DNA of 10,358 nt, from contig JAQXMV010000089.1 in NCBI GenBank assembly GCA_029013165.1, positions 1-10,358 on the forward strand, written 5' to 3'. Below are positions 7,575-10,358 of this stretch, piece by piece (within the stretch, counting starts at the first letter, position 1; every line of letters begins with the position of its first letter). A model generated the notes under the pieces. That model had not been told where the DNA came from and did not search any database. It saw nothing but the letters and a program-made list of their open reading frames with translations. The DNA is from Oscillospiraceae bacterium (GTDB lineage: Bacteria; Bacillota; Clostridia; Oscillospirales; Acutalibacteraceae). Made by a program: the position numbers and the translations under genes.

Positions 7575-7989
7575 CATGTATTCAAATAAAATTCATATTT
7601 TGGTAAAGTTTCACATAAATCTACCTTAAATTTTGTCGCAAGTCGGGTTACTCTCGATCCAGCCGCCGATATATTTTACAACAAAGTCAGTGAATATGAT
7701 GTGAAATCCGTGAGAAAATAAAACAATTATGCGATTATTGTATCTTTTATGCCGAAATATTGCGTAATTGTATTAATAATAAAAGGTTACAAATTTGTTA
7801 CTATTTTATGCTATTTTCACCCACAAGAGATCATAAAACACGCTTTCTCAGCAGTCGACAGGACAGAGACTGCCAAAAAGAAAACGCAAGAATAGAGATT
7901 TTAAGCTCCATGATTCGACACCATGTCGCTGAAATGCTCTTGAAAGCAGTAACTTGATTTATACAATTTTTTTCTGATAGGCCATCACT
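7575..7989. other. AT-rich intergenic region with no gene seen
   Basis: About 415 bases upstream of the operon promoter. Both strands have only short open frames with no convincing ribosome site or family resemblance. A GC-richer island at about 7635-7670 breaks an otherwise AT-rich run. An imperfect inverted repeat sits at 7723-7771. I see no tRNA, known riboswitch or CRISPR structure. The length suggests room for regulator binding upstream of the operon. Confidence 0.5.
7723..7771. repeat. Imperfect 12-bp inverted repeat
   Basis: Arms 7723-7734 and 7760-7771 match at 10 of 12 positions. The two exceptions would be G-U pairs in a plus-strand RNA. The spacer is 25 bases. It lies about 150 bases upstream of the candidate operon promoter. 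It could be an operator or a chance dyad in AT-rich DNA. Confidence 0.35.
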
Positions 7990-8046
7990 ATGCGCTTGGG
8001 CGCATTTAGCGACAGTCTGGGCCGGGGTCAGATGACCCCGGCCCGG
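7990..8046 (-). terminator. GC-rich stem-loops after the GNAT gene, possible terminator
   Basis: The main structure is GGGCCGGGGTCA (8019-8030) pairing perfectly with 8033-8044, a 12-bp stem with a two-base nominal loop that extends outward by one wobble and one C-G pair. A second stem, ATGCGC/GCGCAT around TTGG, lies at 7990-8005. The first is 18 bases beyond the GNAT stop codon. Neither is followed by a T-run in the minus direction, so efficient intrinsic termination is uncertain. They resemble the GC-rich palindromes at 4-46 and may be an intergenic repeat class or RNA-stabilising structures. Confidence 0.45.
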
Positions 8047-8063
8047 TACCGCCGCTATAGCTG

Positions 8064-8690
8064 TCAGAAGAGCTGTCCCGGCAGCTTCAGCTTTTCCTTA
8101 TAAGGAAAAGTGCTGTCAAATCTCTCGGCTTCTTTTTCGTCAACGAGATATCCCTCATGGGGGCCGTAAACGCCGGTGATGCCGTCAAGGTATCCCTCTT
8201 TCAGTTCACGGCAGAGGAAGAACGAAGCGTCCTCTCCCTCAGGCAGATCCTGATAGCGGATGCCGAAATCTGACGCATAGGTGAAACCGCAATGGGAATA
8301 GAAATCGATATCCCCCTCGAAGAGTACGGCGCCGGCGCCTGTGGCGGCGGCTTTTTTCAGGGAATAATCCAGCAGAATTCTGCCGTAGCCCTGCCGTTTC
8401 AGGCGGGGCGTAATGCAAATCGGACCCATGGTAAGAACGGGACACTCCCTGCCGTCATCACACCGGATCACGGTTTTGACGAAGATGTTCTGTCCGATAA
8501 TCTCACCGTCTTTTTCCATAACGAAGTCCAGCTCCGGGATAAAGTCCGGGTGATTTCTCAGCTCATGCAGAACAAAGTGCTCCAGGCAACCGGGACGATA
8601 AACATTCCAGAATGCCTCTCTGACAAGGTTTTCCACCTGACGGTGGTCGCTTTCCTTTTCGCGGCGGATCATGTAGTCATTTTTATTCAT
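8064..8690 (-). CDS. GNAT-family N-acetyltransferase (YhbS-like)
   Basis: 208 residues, a single GNAT domain followed by a C-terminal extension of about 70 residues. The acetyl-CoA pyrophosphate loop is visible as ITPRLKRQGYGRILLDY (93-109), with the Q/R-x-x-G-x-G/A core at R99/Q100-G101-Y102-G103. It is preceded by the usual beta-4 strand (CPVLTMGPICI) and followed by FYSHCGF (130-136), the family's motif B step. The architecture resembles COG3153/YhbS-type acetyltransferases. The acceptor (small molecule, antibiotic or protein N-terminus) cannot be told from sequence. The ATG is set by AGGAGG nine bases upstream. Composition is GC-richer than the hydrolase and recombinase to its right: the 60-base lines at 8281 and 8401 have 34 and 35 G/C. 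It therefore looks like resident chromosome. A structured leader lies upstream. Confidence 0.88.
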   Translation of the reverse strand: MNKNDYMIRREKESDHRQVENLVREAFWNVYRPGCLEHFVLHELRNHPDFIPELDFVMEKDGEIIGQNIFVKTVIRCDDGRECPVLTMGPICITPRLKRQGYGRILLDYSLKKAAATGAGAVLFEGDIDFYSHCGFTYASDFGIRYQDLPEGEDASFFLCRELKEGYLDGITGVYGPHEGYLVDEKEAERFDSTFPYKEKLKLPGQLF

Positions 8691-8699
8691 TTTTTAATT

Positions 8700-8705
8700 C
8701 CTCCT
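8700..8705 (-). promoter_or_regulatory. Ribosome binding site of the GNAT gene
   Basis: AGGAGG on the minus strand, nine bases before ATG 8690, a near-ideal Shine-Dalgarno site. Its GGAGG can pair with the CCTCC in the 3' arm of the leader stem-loop at 8726-8768, so access to it could be switched. Confidence 0.85.
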
Positions 8706-8725
8706 GATGATTGTTGACTGCAATA

Positions 8726-8768
8726 CTGGGAGGCTTGTGTGAGAATGTATTTTACGCAAACCTCCCGG
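8726..8768 (-). promoter_or_regulatory. Long stem-loop in the GNAT leader
   Basis: Bases 8728-8740 pair with 8754-8766 over 13 positions, with one mismatch (8734/8760) and one wobble (8738/8756). The loop is 13 bases, and one more G-C and a wobble close the base at 8726-8727/8767-8768. There is no T-run after it on either strand, so it is a leader structure rather than an intrinsic terminator. It begins immediately after the stop of a possible 11-residue leader frame and ends 20 bases before the GNAT Shine-Dalgarno site. Confidence 0.55.
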
Positions 8769-8804
8769 TTATGCTACACTCTCCGAGGTGTTGTTTTTCT
8801 TCAA
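8769..8804 (-). CDS. Possible 11-residue leader peptide upstream of the GNAT gene
   Basis: TTG at 8804 opens a frame of 11 codons (read as (M/L)KKNNTSESVA) ending in TAA at 8769-8771. AAGGAG (8818-8813) lies eight bases upstream, a well-placed ribosome site, and this is the only reason for listing it. TTG starts are less common and so short a frame is easily chance. Its stop codon abuts the stem-loop at 8726-8768, as in leader-peptide control systems. No homology is claimed. Confidence 0.22.
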   Translation of the reverse strand: MKKNNTSESVA

Positions 8805-8834
8805 ACAGCAGTCTCCTTAAAATAGATTTTTATA

Positions 8835-8858
8835 TAATCAAGCCTTGCGGCCTAATTA
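8835..8858 (-). terminator. Stem-loop overlapping the hydrolase stop codon, weak terminator candidate
   Basis: On the minus strand, TAATTAGGCC and GGCTTGATTA pair over 10 positions (two G-U) around a GCAA tetraloop of the GNRA type. The TAG stop codon lies inside the stem. The following bases are AT-rich (TATAAAAATCTATTTT) rather than a clean T-run, so termination would be partial. On the plus strand a T8 run follows after five bases, but no plus-strand gene reads into it. Confidence 0.35.
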
Positions 8859-9454
8859 ACGGATTTTTTTTGAAGCCAGGCGTCCAAAAACCGCATCTGC
8901 TCCTCTGTATGAAACCAATGCTCTCCATTTTCCATAACGGTGAGACTCGCATGATGTGTTTCCGCAAAAGCAGTTACTGTATCAATGGATGTCAGATTGT
9001 CCTTGCTGCCATACAGAATATCTGTAGCTACATTCCATGTAATGGGATTATTTCGCACAAAACAAAGATATTGCCAGGATAATTCTTCTCCAAAATCTGT
9101 TTGAATGGTTCCTTTTTCCTGCAGTTCTGATTCCGTGACATTGGCCCATCCCATCATATCCGTAATGAGTTTTTCCATATTGACGATGGGTGAAATAAAG
9201 TAAGCGTAAGCAATTTCATCCTTGATATTTGCATACATCGAAAAGAAAGCGCCGATGCTGTTTGCAAGCAAAAACACTTTGTCATACCGGATCTTCAAGG
9301 ATTTAATCGCTCGACTGATTTCCTCTCCTGCTTCCCAAGGCGTCCATCCCTTATAGTCAAGACCGATCACCTCACAAGACGGAAACAGTTCTTTGTAATG
9401 CTCCGCTTCCTCTGCGTTGCCGCCTTTACCGTGTATATATAAAACTACATTCAT
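8852..9454 (-). CDS. Small alpha/beta hydrolase
   Basis: 200 residues with the alpha/beta hydrolase core. The oxyanion-hole strand and loop are VVLYIHGKGG (3-12). The nucleophile elbow is LLANSIGAFF (62-71) with Ser66; it reads A-N-S-I-G instead of the canonical G-x-S-x-G, a tolerated substitution. The acid is probably D152 (YGSKDNLT) and the base H179 (ENGEHWF). There is no signal peptide, so it is cytoplasmic. The size matches short serine esterases/hydrolases; the substrate is unknown. The start is 18 bases after the recombinase stop, where the upstream TAATAG, GAAAG and TTGGAA provide only a weak ribosome site, so translational coupling to the recombinase is plausible. It is AT-rich (24 G/C in the 60 bases from 9001), like the recombinase and unlike the GNAT gene. 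This suggests it travels with the mobile element. Confidence 0.85.
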   Translation of the reverse strand: MNVVLYIHGKGGNAEEAEHYKELFPSCEVIGLDYKGWTPWEAGEEISRAIKSLKIRYDKVFLLANSIGAFFSMYANIKDEIAYAYFISPIVNMEKLITDMMGWANVTESELQEKGTIQTDFGEELSWQYLCFVRNNPITWNVATDILYGSKDNLTSIDTVTAFAETHHASLTVMENGEHWFHTEEQMRFLDAWLQKKSVN

Positions 9455-9472
9455 GGTGATTCCAACTTTCTA

Positions 9473-10358
9473 TTACTCGGTCTTAATCCTTGACAGCAGG
9501 ACCACCGTCTCGACTGTTGTTTCACTGTCCCAACAGATATGCGTCACATTCTCATCCCCGTCATAAAAGACGGGGAATTTGAAATTAATACACTTTAACA
9601 GACTACCGTCAGACTGTTCTTCTTTGAATATCTCAACGCTTTCAATAAAGGTGTTAAGAAACTTCTTTTTCTCAGCATCAGTAAACTCTTTGTACATTGT
9701 ACCATAATAATGCAGAAAAAGATAGACATTTTCACCTGATATTTTTTCTTCTTTTATATTTGCTATACGGGACTGCAATTCTGTTATTTGTTCTTCTACA
9801 ACCTCTATCTCATCATAGAAGTCATAAAGTCTATTTTGCATATCCTGATACTTTTTATCGTAATGTCTGTCCGTAACATCAAGAGTATCAATTTGTGATG
9901 CAAGTTTTCTTTTTGCCATAACAAGCTGATTTAATTGCTTTTTGAACACTGCAAGCTCTTCTTCAAGGCCTTTTGTACTTACTCTTGTGTTTATCTTTTC
10001 GCACAAGGCTTTTTCAAACTCAGGATTAGATACAAGCCTTTCAATCACTTCTTCAACTGCACCGTTAACAACAGTCTGATTCCATTGTCTGTGATAATCG
10101 CATTTGTGTCCGTCAACCTTCATTCGATGCTTACAAGCATAATAAAAGTGGTCTTTGTAGATTGTACCGTCAGGCTTTTTCTTGCGGTTAATATTGCCGT
10201 ACATTGCCGCACCGCAAACAGGACAGCGAAGCAACCCTGATAATAAATGCTCGTGTTCAAGATTATAAATCTTCTCCCTTTTAACACCTAACATTTTACG
10301 CTTCTGTTGAGCAAGCTCCCAATCTTCAACAGATACTATAGCTTCGTGAATACCGTCA
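9473..10358 (-). CDS. Large serine recombinase, C-terminal part (gene cut by window edge)
   Basis: The frame is open to the window edge: 21 codons precede the ATG at 10294, including GIHEAIVSVEDW, the end of the recombinase DNA-binding domain. The ATG is therefore internal. Counting from that Met, the zinc beta-ribbon domain is about 18-75, with LLSGLLRCPVCG and ligands C24, C27, C54, C65. A charged coiled coil follows (about 107-184), then the C-terminal segment AEKKKFLNTFIESVEIF typical of the family. These enzymes integrate and excise phages, conjugative or mobilizable elements; the coiled coil controls the direction of the reaction. The catalytic Ser domain lies outside the window, so activity cannot be judged. 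Composition is low in GC (20 of 60 in the line from 9901). The stop is TAA at 9473-9475, directly followed by TAG. Confidence 0.93.
   Translation of the reverse strand, partial: DGIHEAIVSVEDWELAQQKRKMLGVKREKIYNLEHEHLLSGLLRCPVCGAAMYGNINRKKKPDGTIYKDHFYYACKHRMKVDGHKCDYHRQWNQTVVNGAVEEVIERLVSNPEFEKALCEKINTRVSTKGLEEELAVFKKQLNQLVMAKRKLASQIDTLDVTDRHYDKKYQDMQNRLYDFYDEIEVVEEQITELQSRIANIKEEKISGENVYLFLHYYGTMYKEFTDAEKKKFLNTFIESVEIFKEEQSDGSLLKCINFKFPVFYDGDENVTHICWDSETTVETVVLLSRIKTE

Noticed and set aside
7760..7957. Plus-strand open frame of 65 codons in the intergenic region
   Set aside because: No ribosome site before the ATG and an unlikely composition. I see no support as a gene.
7981..8060. tRNA or structured RNA gene
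   Set aside because: The stems are GC-rich hairpins only; no cloverleaf, anticodon arm or TTC loop can be built.
10292..10294. ATG as the true start of the recombinase
   Set aside because: The frame stays open for 21 further codons to the window edge and those residues match the family, so this Met is internal.
1..10358. CRISPR array
   Set aside because: No regularly spaced direct repeats of 23-40 bases were seen on either strand.

Overview
The window looks like chromosomal DNA from a low-to-mid GC gut-type member of the Clostridia (Oscillospiraceae/Ruminococcus-like). The reasons are Gram-positive signal peptides, strong GGAGG-type ribosome binding sites, a secreted CotH-family kinase with an InlB-type repeat, choline-binding-like wall repeats, and GC-rich palindromes between genes. 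The assignment is an inference; no rRNA or marker gene is present. All five supported genes are on the minus strand, so transcription runs from right to left.

Right end (8852-10358): the C-terminal part of a large serine recombinase runs off the window edge. A small alpha/beta hydrolase starts 18 bases after its stop codon. Both are AT-rich, which suggests the end of an integrated mobile element with one passenger gene.

Middle (8064-8851): a GNAT acetyltransferase of higher GC. Its leader holds a possible 11-residue reading frame, a long stem-loop starting right after that frame, and a very strong Shine-Dalgarno site. GC-rich stem-loops follow the gene.

Intergenic region (7458-8063): about 600 bases, very AT-rich, with a plausible minus-strand promoter (7546-7574) and a small stem-loop at the predicted 5' end of the transcript. 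I see no gene in it.

Left part (79-7457): a two-gene operon ending in a strong intrinsic terminator with a UUCG loop. The first gene encodes a secreted CotH-family atypical protein kinase. The second encodes a 1745-residue surface protein with a phosphodiester glycosidase (NAGPA) domain, Ig-like, carbohydrate-binding-like and cohesin-like modules, a purple-acid-phosphatase-like metallophosphoesterase, wall-binding repeats and Cys-rich motifs. Both end in an amphipathic aromatic/basic or hydrophobic C-terminal helix. Pairing an exported kinase with an exported phosphoester hydrolase on one transcript suggests an extracellular phosphorylation/dephosphorylation module at the cell surface. This is the most interesting content of the window. 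Its substrate cannot be read from the sequence.
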